A stretch of DNA of 64,000 nucleotides from assembly GCF_007860125.1 (NCBI RefSeq), contig NZ_SJPW01000002.1, forward strand, positions 682,263 through 746,262. The letters are read 5' to 3'. Positions within the stretch are counted from its first letter, which is position 1. Each line of letters starts with the position of its first letter. The translations under genes and the position numbers were made by a program. This stretch comes from Rubripirellula tenax (lineage in GTDB: Bacteria; Planctomycetota; Planctomycetia; Pirellulales; Pirellulaceae). This document shows, one piece after another, positions 1 through 6,352 of this stretch. The notes under the pieces are model-generated. The model did not search any database and was not told where the DNA came from. It was given only the letters and a program-made list of their open reading frames with translations.

Positions 1-543
1 CCCAAAGAGGCACGCGGTGCCTGCGCCTTCCACCGTAAATCGGATTTCTACTTTTCTGAGGCAAGCCGATGGGCAAGTAACAGCAACCCGCACTACGATT
101 TCCGGCGGCTTGTGGAAGCTGAGGCGCAAACGCGATTGCTTGCGAAGGCAAACCTTGTGAATGAGGCAATTGAGCAACTGGCAATCGCAGAAACGCTCGC
201 ACTTCAGATTCCGGTACAAGCAGTCCAAGCTGATATCCTCGTTTTGAAAGCGATGATTGAACGAGCCAAGCACAACGATCTTTCAGCAATCCGCCACACG
301 AAGCTCGCAATTGATCTATACGAGGATGAACTGGGCAACGAACACCATTATCCCCAGTCGCTTCGCCTATATCTTGCCAAGAACTATCCCAATGAAAGCA
401 CCGAAGACGAGCTGTCGCAGGGACTCGATTTCTTCAGTCGTTCCGTCATGGCAACTCATTGGAACGTTGACTTGGCTGACCTGCCAACGCGAATTGACAA
501 TCGCAAGTCGGTTTCTTTCCCTCGTAGGAAGAAGCCAAAATAG
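1..543 (+). CDS. Partial helical (TPR-like) protein, C-terminal 180 codons
   Basis: The frame is open from the first base of the window to a TAG at 541-543, so the gene begins upstream. A GTG at 112 could act as a start, but the codons before it keep the same hydrophilic, alanine/leucine-rich helical character, which makes a truncated larger gene more likely. The visible part has helices with regularly spaced Ala, Leu and Tyr (for example the LVNEAIEQLAIAETLALQI stretch), as in tetratricopeptide-type solenoids, and a basic C-terminus ending RRKKPK. I do not recognise a catalytic motif. It is the last gene before the putative mobile element, so it may be the flanking chromosomal gene. Repeat class and function are inference. 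Confidence 0.6.
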   Translation, partial: PKEARGACAFHRKSDFYFSEASRWASNSNPHYDFRRLVEAEAQTRLLAKANLVNEAIEQLAIAETLALQIPVQAVQADILVLKAMIERAKHNDLSAIRHTKLAIDLYEDELGNEHHYPQSLRLYLAKNYPNESTEDELSQGLDFFSRSVMATHWNVDLADLPTRIDNRKSVSFPRRKKPK

Positions 544-723
544 CCGTTCTCATCTAACTGTATCGCGTGCTTTTTTTGCCCTGTAGTACCTCTTGTCGAA
601 AAAGACGATCATTCGCATCTTGCTGAGCGAAACCGTCCTACTCGAAAATGGGGAGTGTAACGGAGTAACCCCTCTCGTCATGGCATCCCTCAGTAGATGC
701 ATCGTGCATCCTTCGCAAAAGTC

Positions 724-993
724 TCAGCGGATCGAGAGCAGCCCTTCGTTCTGGATTCGCTGTAGTTCGGTGTGCGAGATCATCCATTCTTTTGATCGCC
801 CGCGCCCGCAAGGTCGTTTCTCTGCATGGATGCGGTACAGGCGGCACCATTCGCGGACGGTAAATTCGGCACGCCCCAGAATGTTGGCGACTTCGGAAGT
901 CGTATAGAAATCCTTCACTTTTTCTTGCTGCACCAGCGAACTAAGCAACGTTTCGATTCGTTCGAGCCGTGCGACCACATCGGTCTCATTCAT
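724..993 (-). CDS. Excisionase/AlpA-like helix-turn-helix protein
   Basis: An 89-residue protein. The first 30 residues form a short amphipathic helix (MNETDVVARLERIETLLSSL). A helix-turn-helix of the HTH_17/excisionase type follows at about residues 30-85, with FYTTSEVANILGRAEFTVREW then a basic wing (EKRPCGRGRSKEW). Such proteins bind DNA and in mobile elements act as recombination directionality factors or small regulators. The start at 993 is preferred over an upstream in-frame start at 1125 because AAAGGA lies just upstream of it and the longer N-terminus is uncharacteristic. It sits at the opposite end of the region from the integrase at 15281-16279, so the two would become neighbours in a circularised form. 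The family call is good; the excisionase role is inferred. Confidence 0.75.
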   Translation of the reverse strand: MNETDVVARLERIETLLSSLVQQEKVKDFYTTSEVANILGRAEFTVREWCRLYRIHAEKRPCGRGRSKEWMISHTELQRIQNEGLLSIR

Positions 994-1500
994 GTTGGAT
1001 TTCCTTTCAATGGCGGGCGAACCCTTCTGAGTTGTCACTGCATGTTGATAAGCAATCAGATTTGTGATTCGACATGCTAGACAGACTCTTTGTAACAACA
1101 AAGAAAGTGGCGATTGCGATGGCACGCGAAACTGGCGATACCCTTTCCCTTTCGCCGGTTTTCACGGGGCAACTCTCGTTGTTTAATCTGACACCTACAC
1201 CAACTCGGCATAGCGACGAAGTCGATGGCACATTGAATAACCGTGTGGTCTTTCGCCTTGCCTCTGCTTCGGTCGCTCATCACAGCAACGCTTACGCCAG
1301 ACTTCGTCTGTCTTTCGCCTTGCCGTTGCTCGCCGCTCTCTTCGCATGCTGCGCGAAAGGCAAACAAAGATTTTTGAATTGTTTTCTTCCGAGCGGGCCT
1401 TCAGCAGGAGTGAAAGGCCACTCGGAAGGAAAACAATTTGCCTTCGGCGGGTGGCCGTTGGAAGCAACGGGCAGCATGCCCATCATTGGAGACACCACCA
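994..1500. other. Non-coding stretch with several small hairpins
   Basis: I see no convincing gene in these 507 bases; open frames here lack ribosome sites and family-like composition. Perfect dyads include 1298-1310 (CAGAC, loop TTC, GTCTG), 1455-1470 (CCGTTG, loop GAAG, CAACGG) and 1469-1481 (GGGCA, loop GCA, TGCCC), plus the long inverted repeat listed separately. The stretch could carry promoters for the divergent genes on either side, a structured RNA, or an element end; none can be assigned. Confidence 0.5.
1376..1440. repeat. Long nested inverted repeat
   Basis: The left arm 1376-1393 (GAATTGTTTTCTTCCGAG) and right arm 1421-1440 (CTCGGAAGGAAAACAATTTG) are near-perfect reverse complements, with one unpaired base. 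Inside them GGCCTT and AAGGCC form a second stem, so the whole element folds into one long hairpin. It lies about 60 bp upstream of the gene at 1501. The nested design resembles the inverted repeat at 11714-11797 in the same element although the sequences differ. Confidence 0.7.
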
Positions 1501-1811
1501 TGGATAAGAACGCAAAGCACGAGAATATCAATGGAATAATCGAGATCACAAAGTTCTCGCTTGGGGCGTTAGGGGCGACACCGGGCGCGCTAGAGCACCT
1601 GGAAGAGCAAGAGCTCTATGATCTGGTGCAACGCCACGCATCGGGCGATTGGGGGAATTGCAGTGAACATGACCGCGAAGCCAACGAAGATGCAATTCGG
1701 ACCGGAGCACGGATATTCTCGATCTACCAAAGCAAATCAGGCGAAAAGATCTGGATCATTACGGAAGCTAGCCGGGCCTCGACGACCGTACTGCTGCCAA
1801 GTGACTATTGA
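1501..1811 (+). CDS. Small mobile-element protein (often misnamed type I restriction subunit M)
   Basis: A 102-residue protein. Its layout matches a small family common on plasmids and integrative elements that databases often label 'type I restriction endonuclease subunit M' without evidence: GxxxATPGALEHLEE near residues 26-40, an RHxxGDWG block at about 48-55, a DREANEDAIRTGARIFSIY helix, then KIWIITEASRASTTVLLP near the C-terminus. The true function is unknown to me; it is too short to be a methyltransferase or restriction subunit. The ATG at 1501 has GGAGACAC just upstream, the same leader type as the gene at 3779. A frame that opens further upstream (1074) has no ribosome site and crosses the hairpin region, so I reject that extension. 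Confidence 0.75.
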
Positions 1812-1818
1812 CCAAACT

Positions 1819-1840
1819 GCCGGGCGTCGTGCCCGGCTTT
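1819..1840 (+). terminator. Intrinsic terminator-like hairpin
   Basis: GCCGGGC (1819-1825), loop GTCGT, GCCCGGC (1831-1837), then TTTACTGTT. It is a perfect 7-bp GC stem 8 bases after the stop of the gene at 1501-1811. The T-run is short, so termination may be partial. Confidence 0.6.
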
Positions 1841-1862
1841 ACTGTTCAATCATGGCGATGTT

Positions 1863-2090
1863 TCATCCGCCTTGATTCTTCGCGAATATCCAGTCGTGGG
1901 CTTTCGCCGCAACCTTTTCGATTAGTGGCAAGTCATCTCGCCCGAAACGTGTCGACTCGACCCAACTGTCACCATTCTTGAAAAGCCGCGTCAACGTCGT
2001 CGTGTATCGGCATCCCTGTTTCGTCTGGTTCTCCCAGACAGTCGCCTTGATTAGGCCCATCCGAAATTCGATCACTGGTGGTTTGCTCAT
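1863..2090 (-). CDS. Small mobile-element protein, paralogue of 14156-14398
   Basis: A 75-residue protein with no recognised function. It shares an order of motifs with the product at 14156-14398: RxGxxKAxxWxNxT, a TLxRxxKxGDxW block, STxFGRDDLPLxxKV and a C-terminal KAHDWIF. The high conservation of FGRDDLP and AHDWIF against low identity elsewhere suggests a small folded domain of beta strands and a terminal helix. It is the last gene of a minus-strand cluster after the zinc-ribbon and MT-A70-like genes, and its start lies inside the coding sequence of the zinc-ribbon gene. Homologues of this type are frequent in accessory DNA; a role in element biology is only inferred. Confidence 0.7.
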   Translation of the reverse strand: MSKPPVIEFRMGLIKATVWENQTKQGCRYTTTLTRLFKNGDSWVESTRFGRDDLPLIEKVAAKAHDWIFAKNQGG

Positions 2091-2247
2091 TGTCTATTTT
2101 CTCGTCGTCTGAAATTAGGTAATCCGGCAATCCGCGAACGGCTGCCGGGTGAAGTTTGCCGCACGGTGGACACCGCATCGGCTGAAACGGGGCAAACCAT
2201 TTGCTCCCGCACCGCTCGCAGGACGCGATGAACCAATCAGCTTTCAT
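1969..2247 (-). CDS. Zinc-ribbon small protein
   Basis: A 92-residue product starting at the ATG at 2247, which overlaps the end of the MT-A70-like gene by 11 bases, suggesting translational coupling. Residues 10-30 contain CxxC followed after 14 residues by another CxxC (SCERCGSKW ... MRCPPCGK), a classic zinc ribbon. The second half is acidic and overlaps the start of the gene at 1863-2090 by 122 bases in another frame, an unusually long overlap. The C-terminal half may therefore have little constraint, or one of the two starts is wrong. The ribbon itself looks real. Function is unknown; zinc ribbons of this kind commonly bind nucleic acid or protein partners. Confidence 0.5.
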   Translation of the reverse strand: MKADWFIASCERCGSKWFAPFQPMRCPPCGKLHPAAVRGLPDYLISDDEKIDNEQTTSDRISDGPNQGDCLGEPDETGMPIHDDVDAAFQEW

Positions 2248-3292
2248 CGTCGACCTGACAGCACTGCCATCCGCGAGCAGTCTTATTCGCAAAAAGCTCG
2301 ACGTAGGGTCCGGGGCTGACGGCCTCGACCAGATCGCGGACGGCGGAGGGCTTACCGCCATTTCGTGGCTTGTTCGCCTTGATCCAGCTATGGACGGTCT
2401 TATCTTGGAATGGGCAATCACCTCGGACACCGAGCATCAACAGCTCGTGAGCGCGACGCCAATACGGGCCCGGGCCGCGTTTGGGCCTAATCCAAACGAG
2501 AATATCTTGCGGCTTGAACCCCCATGCCTCGACCACACGATGAGCCGCCGCGCACTGCTCATTGCTGGTCCACAAATGAAGGTGTGCATTCTCGGCGGCA
2601 AGATCACCGATCGGCAATCCACACAACTGATCAATGCTCAGCGTTCCCTCTCCGTCCCCCGTCGCTGGTGGTGCAGCATAGATGCAACCAAACTTAGCTC
2701 CCGATGCAAGGACCTCACTCAGCGTTGCTGGCGGCAGCCAATCATTTTCCGTCGCGGACTTTCCACCCTTTCCAGGACCACGAATCGTTCTTGCGTAGCG
2801 AAGCGCCTCGGCGGTCGTTAGTTCGACACGACGAACGGTGAATTGCCCGATGAAGTCATCAAACAGGGTTTCGGGGACCGCCGCGAGCAGTTGCCAACGC
2901 GACGATTGATCCTTCGAGATTCCCAAGTCCTCTAGCGTTCTTCGGTCGGCACTTTGGTCACTGCGCCGGTCGCCTCCGTGCAGTTTCATTTCCGCGAGCA
3001 TCTCGCCAGCTTTTCGCTCCGCTCGAAGCTTGAGTTCCGCGGCTTTGTTTTGGACCTCGAGCCCGAGACCTACGCTCTCGATGTACTTGCGAACGGCCTC
3101 GGCGCGGTCTCGGACCTCTTTGATGTCTTCGACCCTCGACACGACCGCCAACGCTTGCTGCACTCCGTTGAGTGCAATTAGCTGTGCTGACGCCGCGTCA
3201 TTGTGGTCGCTCGTAGCAGCGACTTCTCGACCCTCTTGCTTCGGTTCCGACTGCGATTGGTCGGAACTCTCTTCTTTCGTGAAGAGTCCCAT
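2237..3292 (-). CDS. MT-A70-family protein with a lost DPPW motif
   Basis: A 351-residue protein. Residues 1-175 are helical: an acidic leader, then a stretch (about 80-160) with RAERKAGEML, GGDRRSDQSADRRTLEDLGIS and a helix-turn-helix-like end, as in phage and plasmid proteins of the ParB/methyltransferase-associated type. Residues 195-345 match MT-A70 adenine-N6 methyltransferases: SIDQLCGLPIGDLA, AHLHLWTSN, VVEAWGF, LVWIRPKRGPGPYWR, HELLMLGVRG and a late SPGPYVELFA. In active members the strand before this carries DPPW; here residues 206-211 read AAPPAT, so the catalytic Asp and aromatic residue are both absent. The protein probably binds DNA or SAM without methylating, or has drifted. The start at 3292 has an AAGG ribosome site; upstream codons cross hairpin DNA. 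Confidence 0.75.
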   Translation of the reverse strand: MGLFTKEESSDQSQSEPKQEGREVAATSDHNDAASAQLIALNGVQQALAVVSRVEDIKEVRDRAEAVRKYIESVGLGLEVQNKAAELKLRAERKAGEMLAEMKLHGGDRRSDQSADRRTLEDLGISKDQSSRWQLLAAVPETLFDDFIGQFTVRRVELTTAEALRYARTIRGPGKGGKSATENDWLPPATLSEVLASGAKFGCIYAAPPATGDGEGTLSIDQLCGLPIGDLAAENAHLHLWTSNEQCAAAHRVVEAWGFKPQDILVWIRPKRGPGPYWRRAHELLMLGVRGDCPFQDKTVHSWIKANKPRNGGKPSAVRDLVEAVSPGPYVELFANKTARGWQCCQVDDES

Positions 3293-3778
3293 GCGATTGC
3301 CTTTTGTTAGGAACAAACTGATTCGCCAACGGTTGGCGATTACCCTGACTATTGAAAACTCAAAACAGCCAATCGCGAAGAAAGTGGACGTTGTGATGGC
3401 ACGTCCACTGCAAGTTCGGTTGTCGTCGACGTTGATTTTCACGACGAATACAGCCGTACGAGACCTGACACCCTTTCCGATTTGATTCGTCAAGCATGTG
3501 AGGCAAATCCTGTAGAGTTTGGGGGCGTTCCTCGGTCGGTGCAGGAGCCACACGGGTACGTCATTTCCGCTTCGCGGAAAATGACCGTCATGCGTTTCCG
3601 CGTCGCGGAAAACGCACGCCGCCCTCTGCCATGCTGCTCGCTCGGCCGCAAGGTCCACTCCGCTGCGCTCCGTTCTCCACCTTGCCCCCGGCTCGACAGC
3701 AAGTCAGGTGTCTCCTGCACCGACCGAGGAACGCTTCGGAAACAGTGCTAAGAATGAACCAACAAATGGAGACACGCC
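3293..3778. other. Non-coding stretch between divergent operons
   Basis: This gap of 486 bases separates the minus-strand MT-A70-like operon from the plus-strand operon at 3779. I find no supportable gene. It holds the twin hairpins at 3560-3615. The start of the gene at 3779 is preceded by GGAGACACGCC. Promoters for both operons should lie here, but no clear -35/-10 pair stands out. Confidence 0.5.
3560..3615. repeat. Tandem pair of related hairpins
   Basis: Two neighbouring hairpins share the same core. The first, 3560-3585, is GTCATTTCCGC, loop TTC, GCGGAAAATGAC. The second, 3592-3615, is GCGTTTCCGC, loop GTC, GCGGAAAACGC. In each the inner part is TTTCCGC-NTC-GCGGAAA with one extra A on the right arm, while the outer bases differ but still pair. 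Preserved pairing with changed outer bases suggests selection on structure rather than sequence. Confidence 0.75.
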
Positions 3779-4138
3779 ATGTTGAAAAGAAAGAAGGCTC
3801 AGCCAACCGCTCAGCCCCAACGAAACGAAACTTTAGATTTCGAGGAGAACCGCCCACTCAAGCAACGAATTTACGGGAGCGTAATCACAAGAATCTGGAA
3901 GAACGAAAGTATCACGGGAGAAATCAGCTACACGTTTTCCCAAAACCGAATCTACGAGAGATATGGCGAGGAGCGGCTCGCCAAAAGCTTCCGCCCGAGT
4001 GACTTCCCGGACGTTATTCGTGGTTGCGAATGGATTGCGGGATTCGCCAAGGTGCCCGCGCAAGATAAGACGCCCGCAAGCACGCGCCCCGAGCTGCGAG
4101 TACATCGCACACAAACACGACGAACAGGAGGTCAATAA
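3779..4138 (+). CDS. Small mobile-element protein, divergent relative of the 1863 and 14156 products
   Basis: A 119-residue protein. Residues 28-90 follow the pattern of the products at 1863-2090 and 14156-14398: R-x-G-x-V near the start, IWKNES, a strand rich in Tyr/Phe, a region ending SFRPSDFPDVI (compare SFGRDDLPLV) and a terminal helix with EWIAGF (compare HDWIF). Similarity is weak, so shared ancestry is inferred. The N-terminus is basic and rich in Gln; the last 30 residues are basic and low complexity. The start has GGAGACACGCC upstream. The stop overlaps the next start as TAATG, so the two genes are translationally coupled. No function is known. Confidence 0.6.
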   Translation: MLKRKKAQPTAQPQRNETLDFEENRPLKQRIYGSVITRIWKNESITGEISYTFSQNRIYERYGEERLAKSFRPSDFPDVIRGCEWIAGFAKVPAQDKTPASTRPELRVHRTQTRRTGGQ

Positions 4139-4407
4139 TGAACTGGACAGCGGATGACTATCAGATTGAAGCGACGAGTTTCGGTTGCGTTGTTGTCGGA
4201 ATGCGGCGGCAAACACCAAGCTCAGAAATCGAAATTGGCATGTTTCGAGATGAGAGCCTTGCTGGTGAAACGTCACGCTTCTTCAAAGCGAGCGACACCC
4301 GCGACATCGCACTCGCAGTCGCTTGGGTCGAATTGACGACTCGGAAGTGGCGACGAGAAAACGACGCCTTAGCCGACATGGAAATTAATAACGCTACGAA
4401 GCAATAG
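4138..4407 (+). CDS. Unknown small protein, coupled to the previous gene
   Basis: An 89-residue protein with no family I recognise. It has a central beta-rich part (FGCVVVGMRR, IEIGMF) followed by a helix with RFFKASDTRDIALAVAWVEL, again a beta strands plus terminal helix layout that could echo its upstream neighbour. The ATG at 4138 shares one base with the upstream stop and is preceded by a consensus GGAGG at 4128-4132, so expression is well supported. It is the middle gene of a three-gene operon (3779-4964). Confidence 0.6.
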   Translation: MNWTADDYQIEATSFGCVVVGMRRQTPSSEIEIGMFRDESLAGETSRFFKASDTRDIALAVAWVELTTRKWRRENDALADMEINNATKQ

Positions 4408-4424
4408 ACACGGAGACAAAAAAC

Positions 4425-4964
4425 ATGAGCATGACAGTCAGAGAGAAAGAGCATTGGAAAGAGAGAATTGGAAAACGCATCGAGTCAACGATCGCGCGGA
4501 TCGTTGCCGAACGCGATCCGAGCTACTTGGAAACGATCGAAACAAGAGCGGAAGAGTTGGCGCAACAGCGGCTTGGGCTTGACGAAACAGTGAAGCGAGC
4601 CGAAGAAATCGACGCAACAATCGAGCGGCTGAAGGAAGAAAGGGTGGAGCATCTAAAACGCAATGCCTCCCGATTGAGTGGGCGAACCGTCAGCAGCATC
4701 GCCGACAGGGGCGAGTGGGTCGCAAAGGGTATCATCGACAAACGCATGGAGTCACAGCAAAAGTTGGAGAAGCGTCGGCTAATGGAAAGCGATGAGCTTG
4801 GAAAGCTGATTTTGGCGTTGCTGGATGAGCAAGACGCAATGCTTGATACCGTTTGGCTCGCAACCTCACCACGTCAAATTCGCGACCTTTGGGAAAGTGT
4901 CTCGCGTCTGCTAAACGAGCAGACAACGTCCCTCCAAGAAGGTGTCCTTGCTGAGACTGAATGA
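4425..4964 (+). CDS. Coiled-coil protein of unknown function
   Basis: A 179-residue, highly charged, almost entirely helical protein. Residues 5-75 have heptad-like spacing of Ile/Leu/Ala between Glu, Arg and Lys, and a second helix covers 100-140 (IIDKRMESQQKLEKRRLM). No enzyme motif or membrane segment is visible. The ATG at 4425 is 17 bases after the previous stop and has GGAGAC upstream, so it belongs to the same operon, which ends in a strong terminator at 4971. I cannot name a family; plasmid and phage elements often encode such helical accessory proteins. Confidence 0.6.
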   Translation: MSMTVREKEHWKERIGKRIESTIARIVAERDPSYLETIETRAEELAQQRLGLDETVKRAEEIDATIERLKEERVEHLKRNASRLSGRTVSSIADRGEWVAKGIIDKRMESQQKLEKRRLMESDELGKLILALLDEQDAMLDTVWLATSPRQIRDLWESVSRLLNEQTTSLQEGVLAETE

Positions 4965-4970
4965 CGGACA

Positions 4971-5002
4971 GCCGGAGGCGACATCGTCGCTTCCGGCCTT
5001 TT
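4971..5002 (+). terminator. Strong intrinsic terminator
   Basis: GCCGGAGGCGAC (4971-4982), loop ATC, GTCGCTTCCGGC (4986-4997), then CTTTTACT. The 12-bp stem has one G-T wobble. It starts 7 bases after the stop of the gene at 4425-4964 and closes that operon. Confidence 0.85.
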
Positions 5003-5101
5003 ACTACTAACAAACGAACAATCGAGTTCTGCAGCGTAAGCAGCGAGCCTAAGCAACGAATAGAGTGCAGTCGGAACCGTGCAATTTTTCGACAAGAGCG
5101 C

Positions 5102-5520
5102 ACGTCGCGTTGCGACGTCCCCTCTGTCCTGGCGTACGATTCCCGATCGCGTGCGCGATCAGGAGATCGGAACGCCTGACCGTGATTGGTCCGCGCGGCT
5201 GGGGCCGCGGGCTTTGTCTTGCCGCTGCACTCGGGATTCCCCAGTGCTTCGCACTTGGGAGATCCCTCCCTCCGCAGCCATGCGTGCTAGGGCACGCGAC
5301 CTGAACGGTCTTGCACGGGTCCGCTAGGGCGGACGCCATGAGCGACGAGGGTCGCTCAGCCTCGCTTGGCCGCTCGGCCACCGATCGAACCGGCTGGAGC
5401 CGGTTGCAATCGGTCTTGCGAGTCCTGGACGGACTCGCCATTCGGTCGGGCTTGGCCGCCCGACCTCACGCCGCTTCTTCGCAGCGGCTACTTCAGTGCA
5501 ACGTCGTGGTGGCACCCCAC
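5102..5520. repeat. Dense tandem array of about fifteen short hairpins
   Basis: Within 420 bp nearly every stretch folds on itself. Perfect stems of at least 6 bp: 5102-5118 (7 bp, loop 3), 5145-5160 (6, loop GTGC), 5194-5209 (6, loop TGGG), 5282-5297 (6, loop TAGG), 5319-5334 (6, loop TAGG), 5339-5358 (8, loop GAGG), 5388-5405 (7, loop TGGA, enclosed by a further 6-bp stem 5380-5385/5409-5414), 5418-5438 (8, loop 5), 5444-5465 (8, loop 6) and 5470-5488 (6, loop 7). Weaker stems lie at 5178-5191, 5240-5259 (8 bp with a bulge), 5298-5310, 5367-5380 and 5506-5520. Stem sequences differ from one another. No gene fits. The array ends about 190 bp before the replication-relaxation-like gene at 5711, so an origin, transfer origin or structured RNA is plausible. 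Confidence 0.85.
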
Positions 5521-5660
5521 CTCACCGTGCCATGAGCCGAGTCATGTGCCGCCTCTCAGTTCCAAATAGGCGCAAATTACGACGTAACAGACTTCGTTTC
5601 GTGCTGAAGTGTCAGATCTGAGTATCTGGAAACACCTTGGAAACACGATCAATTTCTTTT

Positions 5661-5690
5661 GTTGAATTTTCAGCTCCACGAATCACAATA
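5661..5690 (+). promoter_or_regulatory. Candidate promoter of the 5711-9880 operon
   Basis: TTGAAT (5661-5666), an 18-base spacer and CAATAT (5685-5690), ending 20 bases before the GTG start at 5711. Hexamers are moderate matches to the housekeeping consensus and the leader would be short. It lies between the hairpin array and the operon. Inferred from sequence only. Confidence 0.35.
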
Positions 5691-5710
5691 TGGGAGTTTG
5701 GTAGTTCATC

Positions 5711-6352
5711 GTGACAAGATTAACCCCACGCGACAAGGAAATTCTCTCGATTCTGTGTCATCAGGTTCGAGTCTTGAATCGTATCCAAATTCGCGATACG
5801 TGGTGGCCTGATACAGTCGCGACAAGCGACGCAGCGATTCGTCGCATCAACAAGCTCGCAGAGGTCGAACTCGTTTCGATTCAGCACGTGTTTGCGTCGG
5901 AACTACCACCGATGGATCACCCCGTAGCAAGTTGGAAGCCAAAGACGCCTGCGCCTGATTTTGGTGCTGTTGCGTGGAAGCTACAGAGTCGATGGACGGC
6001 AGGTGTCGTCAAAACTCCGGTTTATACCGCGACATCAAAATCGTCCAAGATGTTTGGTGGCCGAGGCGGCAAACGCCTCAAACTTTCCTTTCATGCCACC
6101 CATGACTTGGGCGTATCCCAGATGTTTCTCAACCTCCGCCGCAACGACGCCGACAAGGCCGCGACATGGATTGGAGAGGATGATCTCGCACCGTTTCGCT
6201 ATCGCCAGAAGCTACCCGACGCAGTTCTAGCAAAGGCACCCGATCAACGTCCGCGGTTGGTTCTTGAGTTCGGCGGTAGCTATGACAAGCAACGAGTTGA
6301 AGCATTCCATCGGGATTGCCAGAAACGTCACCTGCCATACGAGATCTGGTAA
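5711..6352 (+). CDS. Replication-relaxation-like winged-helix protein
   Basis: A 213-residue protein starting at GTG. Residues 3-55 form a winged helix (LTPRDKEILSILCHQVRVLNRIQIRDTWW ... AAIRRINKLAEVELV). The C-terminal half has the features of the replication-relaxation family of plasmid and integrative-element proteins: HATHDLGVSQMFLNLRR, KLPDAVL, LVLEFGGSYDKQRVEAFH and a final LPYEIW, an alpha/beta domain with acidic residues spaced as in nuclease-like folds. Such proteins are linked to initiation of element replication or DNA relaxation. It is the first gene of an operon with a second winged-helix protein and a coupling-type ATPase. The next gene starts at its stop (TAATG). Family assignment is from motif memory; activity is inferred. 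Confidence 0.6.
   Translation: MTRLTPRDKEILSILCHQVRVLNRIQIRDTWWPDTVATSDAAIRRINKLAEVELVSIQHVFASELPPMDHPVASWKPKTPAPDFGAVAWKLQSRWTAGVVKTPVYTATSKSSKMFGGRGGKRLKLSFHATHDLGVSQMFLNLRRNDADKAATWIGEDDLAPFRYRQKLPDAVLAKAPDQRPRLVLEFGGSYDKQRVEAFHRDCQKRHLPYEIW

Noticed and set aside
544..723. Left attachment site
   Set aside because: I compared this stretch with the bases after the integrase (16280-16590) and found no direct repeat long enough to support attL/attR.
1074..1500. N-terminal extension of the gene at 1501
   Set aside because: The frame is open but crosses a hairpin-rich region, has no ribosome site and no similarity to the family, which begins near the ATG at 1501.
5102..5520. CRISPR array
   Set aside because: The units differ in sequence and lack a constant repeat with regular spacers; they are independent hairpins, and no cas gene is present.
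5079..5569. Several open frames across the hairpin array
   Set aside because: They encode Arg/Pro/Ser-rich peptides in all frames, as expected from GC-rich palindromes, with no preferred frame.
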